64,000 nt of DNA from Rhizobium terrae. GTDB lineage: Bacteria; Pseudomonadota; Alphaproteobacteria; Rhizobiales; Rhizobiaceae. A program made the translations under genes and the position numbers. Below the pieces are notes generated by a model that had not been told where the DNA came from, did not search any database, and was given only the letters and a program-made list of their open reading frames with translations. Numbering within the stretch: the stretch's first letter is position 1; each line of letters opens with the position of its first letter. Positions 11,034-20,770 of this stretch are shown here, one piece after another. Location of the stretch: assembly GCF_003425685.1 (NCBI RefSeq), contig NZ_QJKM01000001.1, positions 54,920 to 118,919 of the forward strand, in the 5' to 3' direction.

Positions 11034-12131
11034 TCACCGTGTTCTCGGGTCGAGGATGCGGTAGAGTACATCCGACGTGATGTTGATGATCAGGAAGACG
11101 ATCCCAATGGTGAGAACTGCGCCCATCACGACATTCATGTCGTTCATCTGCAGGCCGCGGGTGAGATACTGGCCGAGCCCCGGCCAGGCGAAGACGGTCT
11201 CGATCAGTACGGCGCCTTCAAGCAGACCGCCTAGGGTCAGCGCGATGATGGTCAGCAGCTGGACGCGGATGTTACGGAAAGCGTGGCGCCAGATCACCTG
11301 GCGGGGTGCGAGCCCTTTGGCGCGCGCCGTGATGATATATTCTTGGCTGAGCTGTTCCAGCATAAAGCTGCGCGACATGCGGCTGATATAGGCGACGGAG
11401 TAATAGCCGAGGATCGAGCCGGGCAGGATGATGTGGCCAAGCGCGTTCTGGAAGACGTCCCAATTGCCCTCCATGGCGGAGTCGAGCAGCAGGAAGCCGG
11501 TCACCGGCGTGACGATGCCTTCGTAATAGACATCGACGCGGCCCGACGCGCCCACCCATTGCAGCTTGGCGTAGAAGATGAACAGCGCCATCAAGCCCAT
11601 CCAGAAGGTCGGGATGGAATGGCCGGCAAGACCGACAATGCGGGCGATATGGTCGATCAGCTTGCCGCGATGGACCGCGGCGGTGATGCCGAGCGGCACG
11701 CCGACGATCGTGCCGACGATCATCGCCACGATTGTCAGTTCGATCGTTGCCGGGAAGATCGTCATCAGGTCCGTGACGATGGGCTGGCCGGTGATCGCAG
11801 AGACACCGAGATCACCGGTCAGCACCCTCCTCACATAGTTCAGGAACTGGATGTAAACGGGCTGGTCGAGACCAAGCTGCTTGAAAACCCTATCATAGAC
11901 CTCCTTGCTGACTTCCGCTCCGGTGATTGCCAGAACCGGATCGGCCGGCAACAGGCGCCCCATCGAGAAGGTGAGGAAGAGTAGCCCGAGCAGCGTCGTC
12001 ACGACTGCGACGACGCGGCCGATGAAGCGGCGGACGGCGAGCTTGATGCCATCATCAGGCGCGTCGTCGACCGGGCCATTCGTGGTCGGCGCCTTCGAGT
12101 TGTCTCGTGTCGTCATATCCACGCTGGCCAC
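11034..12131 (-). CDS. Peptide-type ABC transporter permease (DppB family)
   Basis: The 365-residue permease has a hydrophilic N-terminal extension of about 35 residues before its first helix, a periplasmic domain, and the core with the ARAKGLAPRQV coupling region. The GTG at 12131 is the likely start: AAGGAG, overlapping the stop of the binding-protein gene, lies 10 bases upstream. An ATG five codons later (12116) is an alternative with a poorer ribosome-binding site. The gene is co-transcribed with the solute-binding-protein gene before it. Confidence 0.88.
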   Translation of the reverse strand: MASVDMTTRDNSKAPTTNGPVDDAPDDGIKLAVRRFIGRVVAVVTTLLGLLFLTFSMGRLLPADPVLAITGAEVSKEVYDRVFKQLGLDQPVYIQFLNYVRRVLTGDLGVSAITGQPIVTDLMTIFPATIELTIVAMIVGTIVGVPLGITAAVHRGKLIDHIARIVGLAGHSIPTFWMGLMALFIFYAKLQWVGASGRVDVYYEGIVTPVTGFLLLDSAMEGNWDVFQNALGHIILPGSILGYYSVAYISRMSRSFMLEQLSQEYIITARAKGLAPRQVIWRHAFRNIRVQLLTIIALTLGGLLEGAVLIETVFAWPGLGQYLTRGLQMNDMNVVMGAVLTIGIVFLIINITSDVLYRILDPRTR

Positions 12132-12138
12132 GTCGGGA

Positions 12139-13737
12139 TCACTCCTTGGTTTTCGTTACGCCGTGCCAACGGGTCGACCAGGTTGTATGGCCTTGATAAC
12201 CCTTGACGCTGGAGCGCATTACATAAGGGTCGGTGCGCTGGAAGAAGACGATCAGCGGCGGGTTCATTCCCTTGTAGACGTCATCGATCTTCTTGAAGAT
12301 TTCCGTGCGCTTGGCCGTATCGCGCTCCTTCATCGACTGGTCGACGAGCGTGTTCAGCTCCGGAACCTGCATGGCGGTGCGCCACAGGTAATAGCTGCCG
12401 AGGCGGGCCTCGTCGCGATTGTCCGGATTGTAGGCATACTGGGTCGCGACGGCGAACGGGTCGGGCAGGCGGGCGCCGGAATTGCCGAGCAGGACCTCAT
12501 ACTTGCGCTCGCGGAAGGCCGGCGTGTATTCGCCGGGCACCAGGTTCAGGTCGAAGCCGGCCGCCCGGGCGCTCGCCTGCAAGGCTTCGGTGAACGGCAG
12601 CGTTGCCGCGCCCGAAGGGTTCAGCACCTTCTTGAGGCCGTTCGGATAACCGGCCTGCGCCAGCAGAGCCTTTGCCTTGGCGGGGTCGTAGTCATAACGG
12701 GACGTGTTGTCCGCCGGCGCGCCGATCATGCCCTTCGGTACGACGGACTGCCAGGGGAAGCCAGTATAGCGCATGATGTTGCCGGAGATCGCCTTCCAGT
12801 CGAAGGCGTGCTGGAATGCCTCGCGGACGAGCGGCTTCTGCAGGTCCGGATCCTTTTGGTTCAGGGCGATATAATAGAAGCCCAGACCCGGTACGTTGTC
12901 GATCACCATCTTCTTGTCATTCGCCAGCGCGTCGAGGTCGCCGCTGGCGAGATACTGGCCAACATCCACATCGCCGGCCTGCAACTGGAGGCGCAGGTTG
13001 CCGGATTCCGGGATATGCCGGGCGATGACGCGGGTCATGGCCGGGGGGCCACCCCAGTACTTCTTGTTGGCCTCGAAAACGGCGATGTCGTTCGGGCGCC
13101 ATTGCGAAAGCGAGAAGGGACCGCTGCCGGCGGAATTCGCGGCAAGCCAGCCGGCGCCGAAATCGCCGTTCGCTTCATGCGACATGGCAGTCTTCTTGTC
13201 GACGATGCCGAGCGAGGAACTGGCCAGCGAATAAAGCACGAGATCGGTGCTGACCTGGATCGGCAGCTCGATTTCGAGCGTCTGCGCGTCCTTGGCCCGC
13301 ACCAGCTTCTCGACATTGTCCGGCGTGAAGCCCCACAGCGCGATATCGGTCGAGCCGACCTGACCGCGCTTGATGACGCGCTGGATCGACCAGGCGGCGT
13401 CTTCGGCGGTCACCGGATTGCCGCTGGAGAACACCGCGTCGTTGCGCAGCGTGACGGTGATGAGCTTGCCGTCGGGCGAGGCGCTCCATTTGGTCGCCAG
13501 CATCGGCTTGAGCTTCTGCAGATCGTTCTGCGGCAGCTGGACAAGGTTATCGTAGAGATTGGAAATCAACTCGGAGACCGTGCGGGCATTGTTGTCGGCC
13601 GGGTCCAGCGTGCGGATGCCGGTCAGGTTGGTGCCGATCACCAGCATGTTCGGCGGCGAGGCGGCAAGCGCCGCGCCTTGCGGGACCGTCAGCGCCGCGG
13701 CGACCAGAAATGTCGCCGCCAATAGATGCTTCATCAT
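12139..13737 (-). CDS. ABC transporter periplasmic solute-binding protein (family 5, peptide/sugar type)
   Basis: The 532-residue secreted binding protein has a clear Sec signal peptide (MMKHLLAATFLVAAALTV, cleavage expected near ALAAS) and the family 5 (DppA/OppA-like) pattern, including TLRNDAVFSSGNPVTAEDAAWS. GGGAGG sits 6 bases before the first of two adjacent ATGs (13737). It is the first gene of the minus-strand operon (binding protein, DppB, DppC, DppD, DppF, NAL-family lyase). The neighbouring hexuronate enzymes suggest the ligand is a sugar acid or oligosaccharide. Its promoter should lie in the gap shared with the divergent GntR gene. Confidence 0.9.
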   Translation of the reverse strand: MMKHLLAATFLVAAALTVPQGAALAASPPNMLVIGTNLTGIRTLDPADNNARTVSELISNLYDNLVQLPQNDLQKLKPMLATKWSASPDGKLITVTLRNDAVFSSGNPVTAEDAAWSIQRVIKRGQVGSTDIALWGFTPDNVEKLVRAKDAQTLEIELPIQVSTDLVLYSLASSSLGIVDKKTAMSHEANGDFGAGWLAANSAGSGPFSLSQWRPNDIAVFEANKKYWGGPPAMTRVIARHIPESGNLRLQLQAGDVDVGQYLASGDLDALANDKKMVIDNVPGLGFYYIALNQKDPDLQKPLVREAFQHAFDWKAISGNIMRYTGFPWQSVVPKGMIGAPADNTSRYDYDPAKAKALLAQAGYPNGLKKVLNPSGAATLPFTEALQASARAAGFDLNLVPGEYTPAFRERKYEVLLGNSGARLPDPFAVATQYAYNPDNRDEARLGSYYLWRTAMQVPELNTLVDQSMKERDTAKRTEIFKKIDDVYKGMNPPLIVFFQRTDPYVMRSSVKGYQGHTTWSTRWHGVTKTKE

Positions 13738-14223
13738 GTTCAACCTCCCAATTGAAATCTCTGAGCTCTTCAGTTCGTTCTGCTTGTTGTCTTCCGGCAC
13801 TCCGACGTGCAGCGCTTGGGGCAATGCGCTGTTGACCAATGCCAAAAAGGGCAAACGTTATCAGCTTGCCGAGGCCTGAAGGGCTTGCGGCCAAGAGTGC
13901 GACAGGAGTGATACGGAAGACTGGCTCTGCGACCTTAGCTGCGTTTTTCCCGCCAGCGATGAGGGCCGATTTGCGCCGGGTGCTGCATTTGAATATCTCC
14001 TCCCTGAGATGGTCGAATGCACGTCGACAATTTCGGGCACGCTAGCAAGCTGCAGCCTGAGTTGTCAACTCGCATTTCAAATTTTGCAAAAAAAGCTCCT
14101 CAAGAAGTAATTTTTGATGACATCTTTGAAATTGTGCCTATCGATTGATATGTAGGCTTGAGCCGTGGCCGGGCCTGCCGTATCGCGCGCTGGGGAAGGC
14201 CGCTGGGCCAAGGGAGGAATTGA
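13738..14223. other. Divergent regulatory region between binding-protein operon and gntR
   Basis: This 486-base gap holds no convincing gene. The part nearest gntR (14040-14160) is markedly AT-rich and contains palindromes, including TTTTGCAAAA near 14080 and GAGTTGTCAACTC at 14059-14071. Promoters for both the minus-strand importer operon and gntR must lie here, but no confident -35/-10 pair could be assigned. Confidence 0.5.
14059..14071. promoter_or_regulatory. Candidate GntR operator, perfect 13-base palindrome
   Basis: GAGTTGTCAACTC is a perfect inverted repeat around a central T. It lies about 150 bases before gntR and about 320 bases before the divergent importer operon. Short palindromes with TTG/CAA arms are common FadR-subfamily GntR operators, so autoregulation and control of the importer are plausible. 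This is inferred from position and symmetry only. Confidence 0.4.
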
Positions 14224-14940
14224 ATGGCGGAACTGCAATTGACGCCGCCGCGTAAGGAGAGGCTGGCGGACAAATTGTATGGCCAGATCCTGGAGCAGAT
14301 CCTGAACGGTGCCTTCAAGGAAGGTGATCGCCTGCCGGCGGAAAACGATATCTGTTCCGCCTTTTCCGTCTCCCGGCCGGTGGTCCGTCAAGCCTTGATC
14401 CGGCTGCAGGCCGATGGGCTCGTCTATTCCCGCCGGGGTTCCGGCACATTCGTGCGTGCCGTGCCGCCGTCGGCCATCACACGCTTCGTGCAGCCGTCCA
14501 ATGTCGCAGGCTATCTCAAATCCTTCGAGGTCCGGTTTGCGCTGGAGGCCGCTGCCGCGTCTCTGGCGGCAGAACGCCGATCCAGCCAGCACCTCCATAA
14601 TCTCGACGAAGCCAACGAACTTCTGCGCGAAAAGATCCTAAGCGGCCAGTCGCCCAGCGAGGCCGATTTCAACTTTCATCGCGAGGTAGCGGTTGCAAGC
14701 GGCAACGACCTCTTCGTTTCCCTCTTTGAGCACTTGCGCGGTGAGATCAGCGGTTCCATGGGGGTGGCTCTCGGCCTAACCAAACTGGGCTCGGATGAAC
14801 GACGACTCGCCGTACTTCGCGAACACCAGCAGATCGTCGAGGCGATCCAGGCGAGAAATGGCGAACATGCAGCGCTCTATATGCGCTATCATCTGCTGCG
14901 CGCCCGCGAGCGAATTACGGATGCGCAACGGGATCCTTAA
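14224..14940 (+). CDS. GntR-family transcriptional regulator, FadR subfamily
   Basis: The 238-residue regulator has an N-terminal winged helix-turn-helix (about residues 17-80, with LPAENDICSAFSVSRPVVRQAL) and an all-helical FCD effector domain. The FCD domain includes a FNFHREVAVASGNDLF segment and later His residues typical of metal-assisted ligand binding. An AGGGAGG ribosome-binding site precedes the ATG. FCD regulators usually sense small organic or sugar acids. Located between the importer operon and the mannonate dehydratase gene, it is the probable repressor of the island, with a hexuronate or 2-keto-3-deoxy acid as inducer (inference). Confidence 0.88.
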   Translation: MAELQLTPPRKERLADKLYGQILEQILNGAFKEGDRLPAENDICSAFSVSRPVVRQALIRLQADGLVYSRRGSGTFVRAVPPSAITRFVQPSNVAGYLKSFEVRFALEAAAASLAAERRSSQHLHNLDEANELLREKILSGQSPSEADFNFHREVAVASGNDLFVSLFEHLRGEISGSMGVALGLTKLGSDERRLAVLREHQQIVEAIQARNGEHAALYMRYHLLRARERITDAQRDP

Positions 14941-14952
14941 CAAGGAGGCGTG

Positions 14953-14985
14953 ATGGCAAGACGCGCCGCGCGTGATCATCCGTGA
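14953..14985 (+). other. Possible 10-codon leader ORF with strong ribosome-binding site
   Basis: AAGGAGGCG is followed after two bases by ATG and a 10-codon frame (MARRAARDHP) ending in TGA. It starts 12 bases after the gntR stop and lies 66 bases before uxuA. It may be a translated leader or simply a remnant. It encodes no recognised peptide. Confidence 0.2.
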
Positions 14986-15051
14986 TTTGAGGGTTAGCCC
15001 AGCCTGAAGAGGCTGAGGAAGCAGTAATTGTGAAAATGGGGAGGGGCCTGC

Positions 15052-16032
15052 ATGTATATCGGCACGCAGTATAGGGCGCGCAACGACGACGACTACCGGA
15101 TCATGGCGCAGCTCGGCGTCGAGCACGTCAACGCCGACCCGGAGGGCAATCCGCACGACTGGACTTTGGACGTGCTCAGCGCTCACCGGGAGCACATCGA
15201 AAGCTTCGGCCTTATCCTCGACATGATCCAGCTTCCGCTGAGTTCGCGGGTCATCGAGCAGCAGTATAGTCCGGACATCCTGAGCAAGGGGCCTAATCGT
15301 GACCGGCAGATCGATTCCATCTGCCGCCTGATAGAAAACGCCGCGAAGGTCGGCATTCCGGCCGTCAAATACAACCTCAACATCATCGGCATCCCCCGCA
15401 CCGAACTTGAAATCGGCCGCGGCGGCTCGCGCAACGAAGCTTTCCGTTGGGAAAAGGCCGATCACGATGCACCGCCGACCATCGCGGGCATAATCGATGA
15501 AGAAGAGAACTGGGAGCGTATCGACTACTTCCTCGAACGGGTCGTGCCCGTCGCGGAAGCCAACAGGGTACGTCTTGCCTGCCATCCGCACGATCCCTAT
15601 ACGCCACCCGGCTATCGCGGCGTTACGCGTGTATTGGGCACGGTCGATGGTCTGAAGCGCTTCGTGCAGATGCGCGAAAGCCCCTATCACGGCCTCAATT
15701 TCTGCCAGGGAACGGTCGGAGAGATGCTCGAAAACCCCGCCGAGGAAATCTTCGACGTCATCCGCTGGTTCGGAGAACGGGGCAAGCTGTTCAACGTTCA
15801 CTTCCGCAACATCCGCGGCGGCAAACTTTCCTTCATGGAGACATTTCCGGAAGAGGGTGACATGGACATGTGGCGTTCGCTTCAGACCTATGCGGAGGTC
15901 GGCTACCGGTACATGGTCATGCCGGACCACGTACCGCAGATTTCCGGCGCCGATCCGGAAAACACCGCTTTCGCCTTCACCTACGGCTACATCACGGCAT
16001 TGCTGCAGGTGCTGCAGGCGAAGGGCGCTTGA
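15052..16032 (+). CDS. uxuA: Mannonate dehydratase (UxuA family, short form)
   Basis: The 326-residue TIM-barrel enzyme resembles D-mannonate dehydratase, which converts D-mannonate to 2-keto-3-deoxy-D-gluconate in the glucuronate branch. The likely metal ligands fit UxuA: His178 (ACHPHDP), Cys218 (NFCQGT), His250 (NVHFRN) and Asp292 (MPDHVP). It is about 70 residues shorter than the E. coli enzyme. GGGGAGGGG lies 5 bases before the ATG. With the regulator upstream and the dehydratases and NAL-family lyase nearby, it argues that the island degrades hexuronic acids. Confidence 0.85.
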   Translation: MYIGTQYRARNDDDYRIMAQLGVEHVNADPEGNPHDWTLDVLSAHREHIESFGLILDMIQLPLSSRVIEQQYSPDILSKGPNRDRQIDSICRLIENAAKVGIPAVKYNLNIIGIPRTELEIGRGGSRNEAFRWEKADHDAPPTIAGIIDEEENWERIDYFLERVVPVAEANRVRLACHPHDPYTPPGYRGVTRVLGTVDGLKRFVQMRESPYHGLNFCQGTVGEMLENPAEEIFDVIRWFGERGKLFNVHFRNIRGGKLSFMETFPEEGDMDMWRSLQTYAEVGYRYMVMPDHVPQISGADPENTAFAFTYGYITALLQVLQAKGA

Positions 16033-16038
16033 AGTGAA

Positions 16039-16065
16039 GCCGCGCATAGTCCTGACATGCGCGGC
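16039..16065. terminator. Stem-loop after uxuA
   Basis: A perfect 9-base inverted repeat (GCCGCGCAT at 16039-16047, ATGCGCGGC at 16057-16065) with a 9-base loop begins 6 bases after the uxuA stop. No T-run follows, so it may end transcription with Rho or stabilise the message. The rest of the gap to 16220 contains nothing recognised. Confidence 0.5.
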
Positions 16066-16220
16066 AATGCCGCTGAACAGCGGTGAAACCATGGGGCAAA
16101 CGGATATGCCGAAATTGCCTTCGTGGTGCAGATCGAGGGGACGCGAAACGGAGTGCCACTTCCGATGCTCGTGTGCAATTTAGTGAAGGATTGGGCGGGC
16201 CTGCATAGAGGTTGGCACGC

Positions 16221-16595
16221 CTACAGCCCCAAAGCGACGTTGATGGCCGTGCTAAGTTGCGTGTCCGAGATCGGCTTGAACAGCACGGCCGAGGGATGAT
16301 CCAGCTGGATTCGCGCCATGGTCGCCGGCTCCCTCGATCCGGTGATGAATATGAGCTTGGAACCGACCGTTTCGTGGATTGCAAGAGCTGCATCGACGCC
16401 ATCCTTGTCGCCCTGCAGCCGCATGTCCATCAGCACGATGATCGGCCGAAATTGCTGCGCCAGCGCAACCGCCCGATCCGCCGTCGCCGCGGTTCCGCAA
16501 ACCACCATGCCCAGTTCCTCGACCTGTGCACGCAATCCCTCGGCAATCAGATATTCGTCATCGACAATAAGGACATGATTCTGCAGATTGCTCAT
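16221..16595 (-). CDS. Single-domain response regulator (CheY-like receiver)
   Basis: The 124-residue protein is a lone receiver domain: acidic pocket VDDE (residues 11-14), phospho-acceptor Asp57 in LMDMRLQG, Thr/Ser switch in ITGS (residues 85-88), and Lys in FKPIS. There is no output domain. The start overlaps the kinase stop as ATGA, so the two are translationally coupled and almost surely cognate. As in other alphaproteobacterial HWE/HisKA_2 pairs, it may act as a phosphate sink or bind a downstream partner. The target is unknown. Confidence 0.88.
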   Translation of the reverse strand: MSNLQNHVLIVDDEYLIAEGLRAQVEELGMVVCGTAATADRAVALAQQFRPIIVLMDMRLQGDKDGVDAALAIHETVGSKLIFITGSREPATMARIQLDHPSAVLFKPISDTQLSTAINVALGL

Positions 16596-18556
16596 GACAG
16601 TTTGGGTTCCTTCACGCGAATCTCGGTTCGCGTTCCGTTGTTGCTGTGAATGGTCATGGTTCCTCCGAGCTGCGCGACCAGACCGGCGATGATACCGGCG
16701 CCAAGTCCTGGCCTGAACTGGCCGGTTGCGGTCTCGCTTTCCGCCTGCCCCTGGCCGTCATCGGCAACGACCAGGGTAATCTTGCCGTCATCCTCCCGTT
16801 GAAGGGTCACTGAGACATTTCCGGTGCGGTCAGGAAAGGCGTGCTTGAGCGCATTGGTGACCAGTTCTGTGACCAAGAGGCCCATCGGGACCGCGAAATC
16901 CAAGCCGACATCCAGGGGAATGGCGTCTACGGACAGATTGATGCCCCGTTCCGCGCCGCCCTCGACGATATTTTCAGTGAGCTCTTTAAGAAACGGTGCA
17001 ACATCGAAGGACTTCAGGTTGGCCGATCCCATCAACTGATGATGGACCAGCCCCAATGCGTAAACCCGCTTTCGAAGACTTTGCAATGCGACCTTGGCAT
17101 CCGGATCCGTGAGCTTTTTCGCCTGCATCATGAGCAGGCTGTCGATCACCTGCAAATTGTTCTTCACCCGATGATAGACTTCGCGAAGCAGGATGTCCCG
17201 CTGCTGGAGCGCGGCTGTGCGCTCCTCGACGACGATTTCGAGGTCTTTCTTCGTCTCCAGGAGGGCCATCTCGGCCTTGTGCCTTTCGTCGACATTTTCG
17301 ATCACCGCGATCATCAGGCCTGGCTCTCCCAACTCGGGAGAGCGCGCGAGCGTTCCGGAAATACGGCCCCAAACCGCCTCGCCATCACGGCGGAGATAAC
17401 GCTTCTCACGGACATAGGCGGCAACCTCGCCCGCAAGGAACCGTGCATACTCGGCCTGGTCGCCAGGGCGGTCTTCCGCCCAGGTGAACTCCCAGGCGCT
17501 GCGGCCTTTCAGTTCATCCGGCTCGTAGCCGATCATATGGGCAAAGGCGGGGTTGACCCGCAAGATACGCGCCGAGCCGGGTTCGACCAAGGCCTTGCCG
17601 ACGCCAGCCGCCTCGAAGCTGGCGCGAAACTGCTCCTCGCTTTTCGCCAATTCCTGCAATGCGCTGGTCCGCTGCGCCAGAGCCTCCGACAACTGCGCCG
17701 CCGCCTCCCGCAGCTGAGCCGTCTGCTCTGAGACCTGCCTGTCCAGATCCTCGTTAAGCCGGGCGAGTGCCGCCTCGGCGCGCGTGCGCTCGACGAGATC
17801 GCTGGACGCCATCTGCATGGCTGAAAGCAGCAGAACCAGATAGCCGCCCATCCGGCCGAGATGGGCAACCATGGCCGGCGCGTCGGCGGGAGCGCGCGAA
17901 TAGAGCATGACGGTGTTGGCGAGGAAAAGCGTCCCTGCCATCCAGACCAGCGGCTGTGCCAAGCGGTCCATCGATCGCAGCCGCCAGGCCGCCGCACCGA
18001 CGCCGAGCCACAAAAGCGGCGACAGGATCAGGAACGGGCGGGTAATGCCCAACGGTCCGGGCGGCAGATAGGTCGGCAGCCGCTGGAAGGCGGCAAACAA
18101 GGCCGTGCCCAAAAACACGATCGCCAGGCCGTATTGCAGAAATCCGCCGGTGACCTTGCGATGCATCCTCCACAGGGCCCAACCGACCCCGATCGGCAGG
18201 AGATGGGTCGCTGGCGGCCAAGTGGAGGGGCGCAAAACATCCCTGAGCCGCGCGACGATGGCAAGCGGCCCGGACCATTCGACCGTAACCAGGACATGGA
18301 CAATCGCCAGCACCGATGTTGCCGCGAAGGTGATTGCAAGCCATTTCGGAAATGAACTTCTCCCATGCTCCCCCATATCCCACAGCAGGGGCGTGAGCAC
18401 GATCAGTTGCAGCGCCAGACCGGTATCGAGAATCGTATGGAGGTCGGGATAGTCGCCGTGACCGACTGTGAGAAGCGCGAAGCTGGCAAGTCCTATGGCG
18501 ATCAATACGAGAGCTGCGGACCGCGGCAGAGCTTTTCGATTGGAAACTCTGTCCAT
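16592..18556 (-). CDS. Membrane-bound sensor histidine kinase with PAS domain (HisKA_2 type)
   Basis: The 654-residue kinase begins with a membrane module of about eight hydrophobic segments (residues 10-250, MASE-like). A coiled-coil and a PAS domain follow (EEQFRASFEAAGVGKALV onwards, with a PAC-like EKRYLRRDGEAVWG). Next is a HisKA_2 dimerisation region containing the phospho-acceptor His in EVYHRVKNNLQ, and a C-terminal ATPase (VTELVTNALKHAF). The ATG at 18556 has GAGGG 8 bases upstream; a more distal start at 18625 adds no conserved sequence. The membrane sensory module suggests a signal in the membrane or periplasm. It is co-transcribed with the receiver gene. Confidence 0.87.
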   Translation of the reverse strand: MDRVSNRKALPRSAALVLIAIGLASFALLTVGHGDYPDLHTILDTGLALQLIVLTPLLWDMGEHGRSSFPKWLAITFAATSVLAIVHVLVTVEWSGPLAIVARLRDVLRPSTWPPATHLLPIGVGWALWRMHRKVTGGFLQYGLAIVFLGTALFAAFQRLPTYLPPGPLGITRPFLILSPLLWLGVGAAAWRLRSMDRLAQPLVWMAGTLFLANTVMLYSRAPADAPAMVAHLGRMGGYLVLLLSAMQMASSDLVERTRAEAALARLNEDLDRQVSEQTAQLREAAAQLSEALAQRTSALQELAKSEEQFRASFEAAGVGKALVEPGSARILRVNPAFAHMIGYEPDELKGRSAWEFTWAEDRPGDQAEYARFLAGEVAAYVREKRYLRRDGEAVWGRISGTLARSPELGEPGLMIAVIENVDERHKAEMALLETKKDLEIVVEERTAALQQRDILLREVYHRVKNNLQVIDSLLMMQAKKLTDPDAKVALQSLRKRVYALGLVHHQLMGSANLKSFDVAPFLKELTENIVEGGAERGINLSVDAIPLDVGLDFAVPMGLLVTELVTNALKHAFPDRTGNVSVTLQREDDGKITLVVADDGQGQAESETATGQFRPGLGAGIIAGLVAQLGGTMTIHSNNGTRTEIRVKEPKLS

Positions 18557-18852
18557 ATCATCGTCCCTCGGACCCCCGCCCTTGCGCTCGTCCACGAGCA
18601 TCCTACCTGCGACCGTTAAATGCAACTATACGCTGATTCGGACTGTACGGGCTGCTTTTCTGCGACATGCCGTGCTGGCCTTTCAGACGATGTCGAAATC
18701 ACCTCGTCCCTGACCCCGGCGAGGCCGATGGGTGCAAGACTGCCAATATGCAGCTATACGGAAACAGGTGAAGGAATTTCGCCTTGATCAGCCACTTTTA
18801 TTCGTGGCCGGTTCGACAGCAAGCCGCCCATGATCCCGCCTGCAGGAACCTC
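18557..18852. other. Gap upstream of the kinase gene
   Basis: The 296 bases between the chemoreceptor stop and the kinase start should contain the kinase promoter and any chemoreceptor terminator. No recognisable hairpin with a T-run or promoter consensus was found. Confidence 0.3.
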
Positions 18853-20760
18853 TCACGCAGCCTGATCCGCTCTGGCGCGAGATTGCCCCCGCTTGTCGAT
18901 GCGGAACAGATTGACGATCTCGGCCAGTGCCTCCATTTCCCGGCTTGTTCTCTCGGTGGAAGACGAAAGATCACCAACAAGCCGGTTGTTATGGGCATTG
19001 AGTTCATCGAGATCCTTCATGGCTCTCGACAGTTGCCGGAGGTTGGCACTTTGATTGTTGCTCTCTGTCGTTATCTCGCTGGAGAGCGAAGAGACAAATG
19101 CGATAGACGACACGATCTGGGAAAACTGCTCGCTCGCTTTGCGGACCAGTTCCGCACCTGCCTTCACCTCCGCCTGGCTTTTCTGAATAAGCGCCTTCAC
19201 TTCGTTGGAGGCATTGGCCGTCGACTGAGCGAGAGAACGCACTTCAGTTGCGACGACCGCGAACCCTTTACCACTTTCGCCTGCCCGCGCAGCTTCGACG
19301 CCTGCGTTGAGCGCCAGCAGATTTGTTTGGAATGCGATATCCTCGATGACGCCGATGATCTCGGAAATCTTGCCGGAGGAGACCGTGATCTGCGTCATGG
19401 CGCTTTCCGCGCCGTTCATGACCTGGCTGCCGTTTTCCGCCATGTGGCTGGTATCCGAAATCACGCTGGTGGCCTCACCCGCCCGTTTGGAGTTATGGCC
19501 GACAGTTTCCGCAACGGCGTTTGTCGTCACAGTCGTATCCTGAAGCATCGACGACTGGCGCGTAGATCGCGTGTTCAATTCGGTAGTCCCGCGCAAAATT
19601 TCGTCGCTGGATGCCGAAACGGAAGCGCAGGCATCGGCCAGTCGTGACACGACCTCTGAAAGGCGGCTCGTTACCGCGTTCGCATTGCTCTGCAGCTGGG
19701 CAAATGCGCCTTTGTGGACACCTTCGAACCTGATCGTCAGATCGGCATTGGCAAGTGCATCCAGAACGCGGCTGGTTTCGTTGAGCCCACCTTCGAAGCT
19801 CGATATCAGCGTATTGAGGCTCTCGGCAAGCTCGTGATGTTCGGGACGATCGAACGGTCCGCTGACGCGACCGGAAAAGTCGCCCTCGGCGGCCTTGTTG
19901 ACAACAACACGCACCTGACTCTGCAGCAGTCGGGCTTCCGCCGAGACATTGGCAAGATTGGCGGTCTGGGCTCGCGCTTCCTGTTCCAGCGTATCACGCA
20001 TCCGCGCGTTTTCACGGAACACGGTCAAGGCGTCGATCATGGCGCGAATTTCCTTGGTACCCCTGCGTTTCGGCACGACGACCTCGATGTTACCGCTCGC
20101 AAGCAGCTTCATCGACGCGGTGATCCGCACGATCGGACCGGCAATCCGCTGGGCGACAAACAGTAGAACGACGACGCCCATTGCCGCGAGTGCAGCGGCG
20201 GTCGTCAGTTCGTTGCGGATTTCGGTCTCAAGTGTATTCCCCGCTGCAACGACTCTATCAGACGCTGTCTTGTCCACGAGCGTATCGATGTCGAGAATCT
20301 TCGCCAGGATGGCCGCGCGCGAGCGCATCAGCTGTTCCGCGGTCGGAATTGCGTTTGCCGGATCGATCCCAAGCATGATCCGCACGTTGCTGCGCCATAC
20401 AGCATGCAGATCGCTGAGATTCTTGACATCTACCGATACGGCAGGCGACAGCGGGTTGCGGCCAAACTCGGCAAGCGTAGTCTCAAGAGCTCCATTTGCC
20501 CTGTCAAACCGTTTATTGACCTCATCGACCGAAACAAATGTCGTCATCGCCAGGAGATTTGCGACGACGGCTGACACATTCTCGAATTGCGCTCCGGTCT
20601 TCGCAGCCAGCGTCTTGGCGGCGATGGCGTCCTGTACGACCCGCTCGACATGCGCCTGGCCCTCGATCGCCTGTGATCCAACGAGACTGGCGGCACCCAG
20701 GCCCGCGAGAATGGAGAGAATGAGAGGAAGAAGGATTTGGAGTCGGACTGACAGTGCCAT
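18853..20760 (-). CDS. Methyl-accepting chemotaxis protein
   Basis: The 635-residue chemoreceptor has an N-terminal transmembrane helix (about residues 8-28), a helical periplasmic ligand domain of roughly 160 residues, a second helix ([12 protein letters not shown]), HAMP domains, and the conserved cytoplasmic hairpin tip ([20 protein letters not shown]). It lacks an obvious C-terminal CheR-binding pentapeptide. It starts 10 bases after the cytochrome c peroxidase-like gene, so the two may share a transcript. The periplasmic domain resembles four-helix-bundle sensors for small ligands; the ligand is unknown. Confidence 0.9.
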   Translation of the reverse strand: MALSVRLQILLPLILSILAGLGAASLVGSQAIEGQAHVERVVQDAIAAKTLAAKTGAQFENVSAVVANLLAMTTFVSVDEVNKRFDRANGALETTLAEFGRNPLSPAVSVDVKNLSDLHAVWRSNVRIMLGIDPANAIPTAEQLMRSRAAILAKILDIDTLVDKTASDRVVAAGNTLETEIRNELTTAAALAAMGVVVLLFVAQRIAGPIVRITASMKLLASGNIEVVVPKRRGTKEIRAMIDALTVFRENARMRDTLEQEARAQTANLANVSAEARLLQSQVRVVVNKAAEGDFSGRVSGPFDRPEHHELAESLNTLISSFEGGLNETSRVLDALANADLTIRFEGVHKGAFAQLQSNANAVTSRLSEVVSRLADACASVSASSDEILRGTTELNTRSTRQSSMLQDTTVTTNAVAETVGHNSKRAGEATSVISDTSHMAENGSQVMNGAESAMTQITVSSGKISEIIGVIEDIAFQTNLLALNAGVEAARAGESGKGFAVVATEVRSLAQSTANASNEVKALIQKSQAEVKAGAELVRKASEQFSQIVSSIAFVSSLSSEITTESNNQSANLRQLSRAMKDLDELNAHNNRLVGDLSSSTERTSREMEALAEIVNLFRIDKRGQSRARADQAA

Positions 20761-20770
20761 GGTGTGCCAC

